A DNA stretch of 64,000 nucleotides. It comes from Alistipes sp. (GTDB lineage: Bacteria; Bacteroidota; Bacteroidia; Bacteroidales; Rikenellaceae). Every line of letters begins with the position of its first letter. Position 1 is the first letter of the stretch. The stretch lies in assembly GCA_017437045.1 (NCBI GenBank), contig JAFSBY010000040.1, forward strand, positions 1 through 64,000. The letters run 5' to 3'. The notes below the pieces were generated by a model, which worked only from the letters and a program-made list of their open reading frames with translations, was not told the DNA's origin and ran no database searches. The position numbers were made by a program, and so were the translations under genes. Below, in pieces: positions 1 to 7,080 of the stretch.

Positions 1-12
1 ATTACGAGGCTT

Positions 13-1044
13 ATGCGTTCTTCGATTCTTATTATCTATACGGGAGGGACGATCGGTATGAAGACCGACGTCGAGACCGGAGCTCTGGTCCCCTTTGATT
101 TTAGTGCTATCTATGAGGAGTTCCCCTCGCTCAAGCGGCTCAACGTGGACCTGGAGGTGCAGACGATGTCGCCGGTGATCGACTCGTCGAATGTCTCGCC
201 CGAACATTGGGTGACATTGGCCGAGCTGATCCGCTCGCAGTATGATCGGTATGACGGATTTGTCGTGCTGCATGGCACCGATACGATGTCCTACACGGCC
301 TCGGCCTTGAGTTTCATGTTCGAGAATCTGGCCAAGCCGGTCATCTTTACCGGTAGCCAAATCCCGATCGGCGTGTTGCGCACGGACGGTCGTGAGAACC
401 TCATTACGGCCATCGAGATTGCCGGAGCACGCGATGCCGAGGGGCGACCCGAGGTTCCCGAAGTGGCCCTCTATTTCCAAAATCATCTCTTCCGTGCCAA
501 TCGCACTACGAAGCGCAGCGCCGAGGCCTTGAGTGCCTTCTATTCGTACAACTATCCCCCGTTGGCCGATGTCGGAGTCAATATCACCTACCACCGCAAC
601 CTGATTTTGCGCCCCGAGCGATACGACGAACCGTTGCGCGTGGCCACCCGGCTCTCGTCGGAACTGTGTGTTGTGAAACTCTTCCCGGGCATCAACGAGC
701 CGATCTTGCGGGCGGTGCTTGCCGCTCCCGGCTTGAAGGCGGTGATCCTGGAGACCTATGGCGCCGGCAATGCTCCTACGGCCGATTGGTTCATCGCACC
801 GTTGCGGGAGGCGATTGAGCGAGGTGTGGTAGTCTTGAATATCACCCAATGTAAAGGCGGATGTGTTGCAATGGAGCTCTATGAAACCGGTTTGCGACTG
901 CAGCAGGCAGGTGTGGTGAGCGGATACGACATGTCCACCGAGGCTGCGGTGACGAAATTGATGTATTTGCTGGGGCAATCGTTACCTTATGAGACCTTGA
1001 AGGAGGCTTTGGAGCGACCACTTCGTGGAGAAATTACACGATAG
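13..1044 (+). CDS. ansA: Type I (cytoplasmic) L-asparaginase
   Basis: Hydrolyses L-asparagine to aspartate and ammonia. The N-terminus has the catalytic motif TGGTIG with Thr13, and HGTDTM near residues 87-92 supplies the second Thr-Asp pair. The 343 residues and two-domain layout fit the AnsA type. No signal peptide precedes the motif, so the enzyme should be cytoplasmic. The ATG at 13 lies just before the conserved beta-strand and is a sensible start. A 353-bp gap follows, so it is not obviously co-transcribed with the next operon. The family is clear. AnsA versus a related amidohydrolase or the GatD subunit is decided by length and the lack of extra domains. Confidence 0.93.
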   Translation: MRSSILIIYTGGTIGMKTDVETGALVPFDFSAIYEEFPSLKRLNVDLEVQTMSPVIDSSNVSPEHWVTLAELIRSQYDRYDGFVVLHGTDTMSYTASALSFMFENLAKPVIFTGSQIPIGVLRTDGRENLITAIEIAGARDAEGRPEVPEVALYFQNHLFRANRTTKRSAEALSAFYSYNYPPLADVGVNITYHRNLILRPERYDEPLRVATRLSSELCVVKLFPGINEPILRAVLAAPGLKAVILETYGAGNAPTADWFIAPLREAIERGVVVLNITQCKGGCVAMELYETGLRLQQAGVVSGYDMSTEAAVTKLMYLLGQSLPYETLKEALERPLRGEITR

Positions 1045-1397
1045 GGGCTTGCATGAAAAAAAATTTTTTCTTATATTTCGGTCGATTAAGTGTGCTTTTT
1101 CCGCGCGAATGGGTGGCAAGAAGCACGCGATAATAGGCGCAATACGTTGTTATACAATGTGTTGTGTGTTTTTGGGCGAAAATCATCGTCGAAGGGCTTG
1201 TGTGTGTTAATCGGCGTTGATGGTCGTCAAAACGGGTCGGGAGCCGGCTGGCTGTTTGGCTCGATGGATAAAAAGATGAACTTTTTTGAAAAAAATTTTA
1301 CCCAAAGAAAGGCGATAGAGAGCCTTGTGACGCGAAAGTAAAACCAAAACAAAATAACAAACAAAACAACTAACAATCAATTTTATCTAACACAACT
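1045..1397. other. Intergenic region before the exbB operon
   Basis: No credible coding sequence was found in these 353 bp. A palindromic A/T stretch lies just after ansA near 1058-1071, with no GC stem that would make it a standard terminator. A near-match to the -7 box (TATATTTC) is seen around 1073, but no exact TAnnTTTG exists. The last 60 bp are A-rich and pyrimidine-poor, typical of Bacteroidetes 5' leaders before the ATG at 1398. Confidence 0.5.
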
Positions 1398-2195
1398 ATG
1401 AAAAAACTTTTTTTGATTCTGACGGTTGCTCTGTTCTCGTTGGGTACCGTTAACGCGTTTGCGCAGGAGGCTGAGGCCGCTGCCGCTACGGAGGAGGTTG
1501 CAGCTGTTGAGGCTGTAGAGGCTGAGGCTGCTGCTGAGGCTGTTGAGGGCTCGCTTGAGGGTGAGACGATGCACCACGTGCTGATGCAGAAGTTCCTCGA
1601 GGGTGGTTGGGGCTGGATGTTGCCCGTGCTGCTCTGCTTGGTGCTGGGTCTGGCTATTGCCATCGAGCGTATTCTCTATCTGTCGATGTCGTCGATCAAC
1701 ACGAAGAAGTTCATCGCCAAGGTTGAGGAGGCTCTCCAGAATGGTGGTGTAGAGGCTGCCAAGGAGGTTTGCAAGAACACGCGTGGTCCCGTTGCCTCGA
1801 TCTACTGGCAGGGTCTGGATCGCTACAACCAGGGTCTCGACGCAGTTGAGAAGGCTGTTGTATCGTACGGTTCGGTTCAGACGGGTCAGATGGAGTCGGG
1901 TCTTTCGTGGATCGGTCTGTTCATCGCTCTTGCCCCGATGTTGGGTTTCATGGGTACGGTAGTAGGTATGATCGGTGCATTCGACGCTATCCAGGCTGCA
2001 GGTGACATCTCGCCGACGCTGGTTGCCGGTGGTATTAAGGTCGCCCTGTTGACCACTCTTATGGGTCTTATCGCTGCTGTGATTCTGCAGATTTTCTACA
2101 ACTACATCATCGCCAAGATCGACTCGCTCGTAAACCGCATGGAGGATGCTTCGATCACGCTGATGGATATCCTGACCGCTTACAACAAGAAATAA
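1398..2195 (+). CDS. exbB: MotA/TolQ/ExbB proton channel family protein
   Basis: Inner-membrane proton channel subunit expected to drive TonB-type or related energy transduction together with the ExbD proteins encoded downstream. The N-terminus (MKKLFLILTVALFSLG) is a signal peptide or first helix. It is followed at about residues 24-52 by a low-complexity Ala/Glu/Val stretch, then a membrane helix (about 68-92). The conserved pair of C-terminal helices includes the motif PMLGFMGTVVGMIGAF and a second helix near KVALLTTLMGLIAAVI. The 265 residues are typical once the leader is counted. First gene of a four-gene operon. The Ala/Glu tract is unusual for E. coli ExbB. No tonB gene is in view. 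Confidence 0.92.
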   Translation: MKKLFLILTVALFSLGTVNAFAQEAEAAAATEEVAAVEAVEAEAAAEAVEGSLEGETMHHVLMQKFLEGGWGWMLPVLLCLVLGLAIAIERILYLSMSSINTKKFIAKVEEALQNGGVEAAKEVCKNTRGPVASIYWQGLDRYNQGLDAVEKAVVSYGSVQTGQMESGLSWIGLFIALAPMLGFMGTVVGMIGAFDAIQAAGDISPTLVAGGIKVALLTTLMGLIAAVILQIFYNYIIAKIDSLVNRMEDASITLMDILTAYNKK

Positions 2196-2242
2196 TCATT
2201 GCGATCGATCGCAGTTATTAATTCTTAAAAGAGAAGAACATT

Positions 2243-2668
2243 ATGAAAGCATTTAAGAATATTTTGCTGGCGACCCTGATGGTGATCACCGTATTGCTTC
2301 TGGCTTACGCGATCTTCACCGGCGGATCGGATGCAGCAATTAGCTGGAACCTCATCTGGGGTTATATCCTCCTGGGTGGTGCCGTTTTGGCTGCTGTACT
2401 CGGTGCGCTGTGGGGTATTATCCAGAGCCCTTCGGGCGGTAAGAGTTCGTTGGCTTCGTTGGTGTTGATCCTGATCGTTATCGGTGCCGCTTATTTCATT
2501 GCAACCGGTCATGAGGAGCCGATCAAGATCGTTGATCTGCAGAACAATGGTTTCTTTGGTTTGCAGGAGACCATTATTACCGAGGTTAGCATTATCGTGA
2601 CCTACGTAGCATTTGCCGCATCGTTCTTGGTGGCTCTTGTTACGGAGATCTGGGCAGCATTCAAATAA
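2243..2668 (+). CDS. Small integral membrane protein of the ExbB-ExbD operon
   Basis: 141 residues with about four predicted membrane helices (roughly residues 8-26, 36-60, 69-88 and 112-137). I recognise no catalytic motif or named domain. It sits between exbB and the first exbD, 47 bp after one and 9 bp before the other, so it is almost certainly co-translated and probably belongs to the same membrane complex or assists its assembly. That functional link rests on position only. It could equally be a lineage-specific accessory subunit. Confidence 0.75.
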   Translation: MKAFKNILLATLMVITVLLLAYAIFTGGSDAAISWNLIWGYILLGGAVLAAVLGALWGIIQSPSGGKSSLASLVLILIVIGAAYFIATGHEEPIKIVDLQNNGFFGLQETIITEVSIIVTYVAFAASFLVALVTEIWAAFK

Positions 2669-2677
2669 ACGTAAACT

Positions 2678-3283
2678 ATGGCTTCAAATAAAAGAAAAGT
2701 ACCAGAAGTCAACAGTAGCTCGCAGGCCGATATTGCCTTCTCGCTGTTGATCTTCTTCTTGGTAGCAACGACCATGAACACCGATACGGGTCTGGCGCGT
2801 ATGCTTCCCCCGATGCCCCCTGAGAATCAACAGCAGGAGGACATCAAGGTGAAGGAGCGCAACCTCTTCCTGGTGCTCATTTCGGGTAACGGTGCTATCA
2901 TGGCCGGTACGCCTAACAACCAGGAGATCATCGACCTCCGCCAGCTTACGGAGAAGGCGAAAGAGTTCGTCCTCAATCCGTATAATGACGAGAATCTTCC
3001 CGAGATGAAGGAGGAGGAGTTCGATCTTCCCGATGGTTCGAAGTGGGTTTACCCTGTTAGCCAGGGTGTGATCTCGCTTCAGACCACGCGTGATACGGGT
3101 TACCAGGCTTATATCCAGGTGCAGAATGAGTTGACGCGTGCCTTCAACGAGATCCGCGATGCTGTTGCCGAGACGAAGTTCGGTGCCAAGTTTGCTGATC
3201 TGCCGGAGGAGCAGCGCGCTATTGTAACCAAGGCAGTACCTCTGAAGATTTCGGAGGCCGAGCCGCGTAACATTAAAAAGTAG
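2678..3283 (+). CDS. exbD: ExbD/TolR-family biopolymer transport protein (long form)
   Basis: Single-pass inner-membrane partner of the ExbB channel. The N-terminal helix QADIAFSLLIFFLVATTM carries the conserved aspartate (Asp18) that takes part in proton conduction, and the rest is a periplasmic domain. At 201 residues it is longer than the usual ~140. The extra length is an insertion around residues 95-145 (acidic, with NPYNDENLPEMKEEE) inside the periplasmic domain. It starts 9 bp after the preceding gene and is followed 9 bp later by a second exbD, a tandem arrangement common in Bacteroidetes. Confidence 0.92.
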   Translation: MASNKRKVPEVNSSSQADIAFSLLIFFLVATTMNTDTGLARMLPPMPPENQQQEDIKVKERNLFLVLISGNGAIMAGTPNNQEIIDLRQLTEKAKEFVLNPYNDENLPEMKEEEFDLPDGSKWVYPVSQGVISLQTTRDTGYQAYIQVQNELTRAFNEIRDAVAETKFGAKFADLPEEQRAIVTKAVPLKISEAEPRNIKK

Positions 3284-3292
3284 TAACAGGTT

Positions 3293-3763
3293 ATGGCAGT
3301 AATGAATAAAAAGGGCAAGAAAGAGTTGCCCGCAATTTCGACCTCGTCGCTTCCTGACGTGATCTACATGATCCTGTTCTTCTTCATGGTTTCGACCACG
3401 ATGCGCGACCAGGAACTGTTGGTTCGTTACAAGCTCCCCGAGGCAACCGAGGTGCAGAAGCTCGAGAAGAAATCGCTCGTCAGCTACATCCACATCGGTC
3501 AGCCCTCGCTCTCGATGCAGGCCAAGTTCGGTACTGCACCGCGTATTCAGCTCAACGATTCGTACAAGACGACCAAGGATATCCTTGATTTCGTAGCTGC
3601 CGAGCGAGATCAGCTCAGTGAGGCAGACCGCGCCCTGATGACCGTGTGTCTGAAGGCTGACGGCATGACGAAGATGGGTATCGTAACCGACGTAAAGCAG
3701 GAGCTTCGTCGTGCAAATGCACTGAAGATCAACTACGCTGCTGCGAAGTCGCTCGGCTACTAA
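3293..3763 (+). CDS. exbD: ExbD/TolR-family biopolymer transport protein
   Basis: Second ExbD paralogue, 156 residues. The single membrane helix contains SSLPDVIYMILFFFMVSTTM with the conserved Asp at residue 22. The periplasmic part is a normal ExbD domain ending in LKADGMTKMGIVTDVKQELR, the segment usually next to the C-terminal TolR fold. It lies 9 bp after the longer exbD and closes the operon at a strong bidirectional terminator. Two different ExbD chains probably form a heterodimer in the ExbB pore (inference from the tandem arrangement). Confidence 0.93.
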   Translation: MAVMNKKGKKELPAISTSSLPDVIYMILFFFMVSTTMRDQELLVRYKLPEATEVQKLEKKSLVSYIHIGQPSLSMQAKFGTAPRIQLNDSYKTTKDILDFVAAERDQLSEADRALMTVCLKADGMTKMGIVTDVKQELRRANALKINYAAAKSLGY

Positions 3764-3781
3764 AGCCTTGTCGAATAGTTC

Positions 3782-3817
3782 AAAAAAATGGCCTCCAAAC
3801 CGGAGGCCATTTTTTTT
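3782..3817. terminator. Bidirectional terminator between exbD and rnhB
   Basis: A perfect 9-bp stem (ATGGCCTCC and GGAGGCCAT) with a 5-nt loop is flanked by seven A on the left and seven T on the right. It can therefore stop the exbB operon on the plus strand and rnhB on the minus strand. Confidence 0.93.
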
Positions 3818-3867
3818 GCGGCATTATCTTATTGGATCGGGAAAGGAAGAGCAGCTCCTCCCACCCA

Positions 3868-4464
3868 TTAGAAAAGCTCAAGTTGTCCACGGTCGTGGTT
3901 GAAGGTGAGCCGATGATGGGGCGAGAGGCCATGTTCCCGAATGGCCAATCGGTGGTCGCGGGTCGGGTAGCCTTTGTTCTTCTTCCAATGGTAGTAGGGA
4001 TACTCCTCAGCGATATGAGCCATGTAGGCATCACGATGGGTCTTGGCCAGCACAGATGCTGCCGCGATATCGGCAAAACGACCGTCGCCCTTGACGAAAC
4101 AAGCATAGGGAATATCGAGCGTTGTGCGAAAACGATTGCCGTCGATCGCTAAGAATTGCGGTCGCGGATCGAGCTTGGCTGCGGCAAGCGACATCCCTTC
4201 GAAGGAGGCATTGAGGATATTGATCTCGTCGATGCGTTCGGCCGAGACCGCCTCTACGGCCCAAGCCAGGGCCTCGCGTTCGATCACTTCGCGCAAGATC
4301 TCGCGGTTGCGCTCGGTCATCTGCTTCGAGTCGTTGAGCAGCGGATGGTGGAAATCGGGGGGAAGGATAACCGCGGCGGCAAAGACCGGTCCGGCCAAAC
4401 ATCCGCGCCCGGCCTCGTCACATCCGGCCTCCAAGAGCTCATATTGACTGCATCGTTCCAACAT
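3868..4464 (-). CDS. rnhB: Ribonuclease HII
   Basis: Cleaves the RNA strand of RNA-DNA hybrids and removes single ribonucleotides misincorporated into DNA. The motifs are complete: GCDEAGRGCLAGP with the first catalytic Asp-Glu pair (about residues 14-26), NDSKQ, AIDGNRF with a catalytic Asp, and ADIAAASVLAKTHRD with the last acidic residue. The 198 residues are standard. It is divergent from the membrane-protein gene at 4545 and convergent with exbD. Confidence 0.97.
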   Translation of the reverse strand: MLERCSQYELLEAGCDEAGRGCLAGPVFAAAVILPPDFHHPLLNDSKQMTERNREILREVIEREALAWAVEAVSAERIDEINILNASFEGMSLAAAKLDPRPQFLAIDGNRFRTTLDIPYACFVKGDGRFADIAAASVLAKTHRDAYMAHIAEEYPYYHWKKNKGYPTRDHRLAIREHGLSPHHRLTFNHDRGQLELF

Positions 4465-4490
4465 TGTTTCTTCGCTTTTTGGTTTCGGCG

Positions 4491-4520
4491 TTGTAAAGTT
4501 ACGAATTATTTGTAATTTTG
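4491..4520 (+). promoter_or_regulatory. Bacteroidetes promoter for the gene at 4545
   Basis: TTG (4491-4493), 19 nt, TAATTTTG (4513-4520): an exact match to the known Bacteroidetes primary-sigma pattern. Transcription would start near 4527, so the TTG codon at 4518 cannot be the start and the ATG at 4545 is preferred. Confidence 0.8.
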
Positions 4521-4544
4521 TCCTTCGATAGAGAGCCTTTTTCC

Positions 4545-5546
4545 ATGAAATTCTCCGTAGTCAGACAATCCTTTCTGCTGGCCTTTATGAGCCTGCTGGC
4601 ACTCGTGGTCGTAGCCGTGTATATGGCTCCGGCGGGGGTGGCACCGGCCGATCTGCGTGCAGGGTTTTCGGTCGAGGAGCTGCCGATCGCTCCGTTGGGG
4701 GCGTATCTGGCCCTCTTTGAGGCCTCATGGCCGCTCCTTGCGAAGTGGATTGCCGGATTTCTGATGCTGGTGGCCGGTGCTACGTTGGCCCGCATCACGA
4801 TTCGTTATAACCTCTATGCGATCAATACCTGCCTGGCATTGCCGCTCTATGGGGTGGTGATGTGCGGCGCGGTGATGGGCGACTCGATGCTGACGGCCGT
4901 CGTGGGATCGTTGCTGATGACCTGGAGTGTGAAGAATATCTGCCTGGGCTATCGCAACGGCTTTGGGTTTGATCGCCTCTTTCGTGGGGCGATGTGGCTC
5001 TCGATCCTGGTGCTGCTGATTCCCGCAGCTGCGCCCCTCCTCTTGGCGCTGCTGTTAGCCTCGGCGCAATTCCGTCGCTCAACGCGTGAGCAGGTGGTCG
5101 CCCTCTGCGGGTTGTTGTTGCCCCCTTTGACCCTCTGCTACCTGAATTGGGCGTTGGGTGGCGATCTGTATGCTCCGATGATTGCCCTCTATCGCCTCTT
5201 CCTGCAGGGCGAATGGCTGGGGTTGGTGATGACCTCTGCATTGGTCGATCGGCTCTTCTTCTGCCTCCTGGCCGGTGCCACGTTAATGGCCGCCCTGCTC
5301 TTCTCGGTGAATAGCTATGCCCTCAATACGAAGGCCCGCCACGTGCTGAATTTCATCTGCCAGATCTGGCTGCTTGCCTTCTCCCTGCCGCTGCTACCCG
5401 CCGCATCGGTCGATTTGTTGGGCCTCTTTGCCGTGCCGTGCACCTTGTTGCTCCCGGTGCTCTTTATTCGTATCCATTATTCGATCGCCCGCATCCTCTA
5501 TCCGCTCTTGGTTGCGGCCGCTGTGGCCTCGCTTTTTCTACGATAG
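4545..5546 (+). CDS. Polytopic membrane protein, possibly DUF6427-like
   Basis: 333 residues dominated by hydrophobic segments, about eight to ten membrane helices with short loops. No catalytic motif is visible. Its size, helix pattern and Bacteroidetes setting resemble the DUF6427 family, but that is a similarity by eye and not a firm assignment. The start at 4545 is chosen because a promoter (4491-4520) places the transcript start just upstream. It stands alone as a single-gene unit, divergent from rnhB. It could be a transporter-like or envelope-assembly protein. Confidence 0.6.
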   Translation: MKFSVVRQSFLLAFMSLLALVVVAVYMAPAGVAPADLRAGFSVEELPIAPLGAYLALFEASWPLLAKWIAGFLMLVAGATLARITIRYNLYAINTCLALPLYGVVMCGAVMGDSMLTAVVGSLLMTWSVKNICLGYRNGFGFDRLFRGAMWLSILVLLIPAAAPLLLALLLASAQFRRSTREQVVALCGLLLPPLTLCYLNWALGGDLYAPMIALYRLFLQGEWLGLVMTSALVDRLFFCLLAGATLMAALLFSVNSYALNTKARHVLNFICQIWLLAFSLPLLPAASVDLLGLFAVPCTLLLPVLFIRIHYSIARILYPLLVAAAVASLFLR

Positions 5547-5609
5547 GTGGGATAAATCCTTTGTTTAGTCGGAATCGTCCTGCTTCCCGCCTCATTCTCC
5601 CTTTTTGTG

Positions 5610-5640
5610 TTGTGGTATACAATTAAATATTGTATATTTG
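5610..5640 (+). promoter_or_regulatory. Promoter with embedded palindromic operator for the AraC gene
   Basis: TTG (5610-5612), 20 nt, TATATTTG (5633-5640) is a perfect Bacteroidetes promoter. Inside it, arms TATACAAT (5616-5623) and ATTGTATA (5629-5636) form an 8-bp perfect inverted repeat around a 5-nt spacer. A further half-site ATACAAT lies at 5651-5657, 34 bp from the first. The layout suggests a repressor or autoregulator site. Confidence 0.7.
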
Positions 5641-5684
5641 TGTATCGAAAATACAATATTCTAATCAAAACCACAACCAAATCC

Positions 5685-6602
5685 ATGATGATCTCGGAGA
5701 CCACAACCAAGATGCACGATGAGCCGATGATCGTGAAGTATGTAGAAAAGAGCCGTACGGGCATTGAAATGTTACACCTATCGCGTTTTGCCATTGGCTG
5801 TCTGATGCGGGGTGAGATGTACCTCTATGACGGAGACAAACGTCGCCAGATTCAGCGCGGCGAACTCTTCTTTTTGGGTATAGGCCGCCACTATGTGGAG
5901 TATGTGCCCGATGACACTCTCCCCTTTGAAATGATTCTGTTCTATTACACATCGCAGGATCTTCAGCGTGTATTGATGCACCTGACGGTGACCTACGGCC
6001 TGGAAATTACGAATAATCACAGCTGCGAACGGTGCCGCAAGCAGTCTTGTGTCGTGGTCGAGCCGGGTGCTGCGTTGTTTGGATTCTTTCAGGCGCCAAA
6101 CAGCTATTTGAAAGAGGCCTCGTTGGTACACAACGAGACGGCCGAGAGTCTGAAGATGACCGAATTGGTCTATCTGATCGTTTCGCAACGCGACGGATGT
6201 ATGAAGAGCCGCCTGCTCGGATCGGCCGATAAGGATCATGGCTCGTTCGAGCAGGTGATCTATAGTCATATTTTTCAATCCATCTCGATCGAAGAGCTGG
6301 CCATGAAGACCAACCGTTCGCTAACCTCGTTCAAGAAGGAGTTCCGCCGCCACTTTCACGAACCACCCCACAAATGGTTTGTCAATCAACGGCTCAATCA
6401 TGCTCGTTTACAGCTGATTGCTACGACCAAGTCGATCTCGGAGATCGGCAACGAGTGTTCGTTTCCCAATACCTCGCATTTCATCAAACTCTTCAAGCGG
6501 GCCTATCATCTGACCCCTGTGGCCTATCGACAGCGTCATCTGCAACATCGTGCTGCGGTCTCCGCCGAGGAGAAGAAAGGAGCATACGCGGAGGCGCAAT
6601 AA
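5685..6602 (+). CDS. AraC-family transcriptional regulator
   Basis: About 305 residues. The N-terminal half (to about residue 190) is a cupin-like sensor region with a Cys cluster (CERCRKQSC). The C-terminal ~100 residues carry two helix-turn-helix motifs: IEELAMKTNRSLTSFKKEFR, then SEIGNECSFPNTSHFIKLFK followed by the typical TPVAYRQ end. The start at 5685 (two adjacent ATG codons) is preferred over the in-frame GTG at 5607 because the promoter -7 box ends at 5640. A palindrome between the promoter boxes suggests autoregulation. The Cys cluster could sense metal or redox state (inference). Its target genes are unknown. Confidence 0.88.
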   Translation: MMISETTTKMHDEPMIVKYVEKSRTGIEMLHLSRFAIGCLMRGEMYLYDGDKRRQIQRGELFFLGIGRHYVEYVPDDTLPFEMILFYYTSQDLQRVLMHLTVTYGLEITNNHSCERCRKQSCVVVEPGAALFGFFQAPNSYLKEASLVHNETAESLKMTELVYLIVSQRDGCMKSRLLGSADKDHGSFEQVIYSHIFQSISIEELAMKTNRSLTSFKKEFRRHFHEPPHKWFVNQRLNHARLQLIATTKSISEIGNECSFPNTSHFIKLFKRAYHLTPVAYRQRHLQHRAAVSAEEKKGAYAEAQ

Positions 6603-6698
6603 TTCTAAAAAAATTACGAAATAGAATTATATTAAAAATTTTTAATTATAAATTATCATAAAAAACCGATTAAAAACTGAAAAATATCATAAAAAGAT

Positions 6699-6728
6699 TT
6701 GGTAGAATCAAAAAAAGCCTTACCTTTG
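6699..6728 (+). promoter_or_regulatory. Promoter of a candidate small RNA
   Basis: TTG (6699-6701), 19 nt, TACCTTTG (6721-6728) is an exact Bacteroidetes promoter. No coding sequence follows before a terminator at 6781-6813. Confidence 0.75.
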
Positions 6729-6734
6729 TTATAC

Positions 6735-6813
6735 AAAAGTGGGGTTCTCCCACACTCATTAACCTAACTAACCTAACCAGGGGGCCAGCGTCGTGAGACT
6801 GTCGGCCCCTTTT
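6735..6813 (+). ncRNA. Candidate small RNA of about 80 nt
   Basis: The segment lies between a two-box promoter and an intrinsic terminator. It begins with a hairpin (GTGGG 6739-6743, CCCAC 6749-6753). A single-stranded stretch with repeated CTAAC/CCTAACC units follows (6760-6778), then the terminator stem. No start codon with a sensible frame is present. It could be an sRNA, or the attenuated leader of a transcript that sometimes reads through toward the gene at 7081. I do not recognise a known family. Confidence 0.45.
6781..6813 (+). terminator. Terminator of the candidate small RNA
   Basis: GGGGCC (6781-6786) pairs with GGCCCC (6804-6809). An inner GTC/GAC pair closes a GTGA loop, and four T follow. 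Confidence 0.7.
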
Positions 6814-7080
6814 CTGTTGGGTTGGGGGAGAGGTGAACGGCCATTTTCTGTTGGGGGAGGTGTGTGTTTTCTGTTATGAGGAGGCGAGAGCAGGGTGGAA
6901 ACCGGTTCCCCCTTTTTCTGTTGGGGATGGCTGATTGAATGGCGTGTTTCGGTTGCGAGGGCTCTTGTTTGTTGCGTAAGGGATCGCTTGTAGGGGATAA
7001 AAAAAGAAAAAGTTTCCGGATGTGATAAACAAAGAGGCCCGAGGTGTCTCTTATTGGGTGTTACCAATCTTGTTTTGAGC
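6814..7080. repeat. Intergenic region with a recurrent CTGTTGGG motif
   Basis: Non-coding as far as I can see. The string TTTTCTGTTGGG or a near variant occurs at about 6810, 6844, 6867 (TTTTCTGTTATG) and 6915. A related TTTTCTGTTGGA sits in the loop of the terminator at 9116-9153. No exact TAnnTTTG promoter precedes the gene at 7081. Confidence 0.5.

Noticed and set aside
1058-1071. A/T palindrome after ansA as a terminator
   Set aside because: The stem is only A-T pairs without a GC core, too weak for an intrinsic terminator.
4518-4544. TTG start for the membrane protein gene
   Set aside because: It lies within the promoter -7 box (4513-4520), upstream of the predicted transcript start.
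5607-5684. GTG start for the AraC gene
   Set aside because: It lies upstream of the -33 box and would put the promoter inside the coding region.
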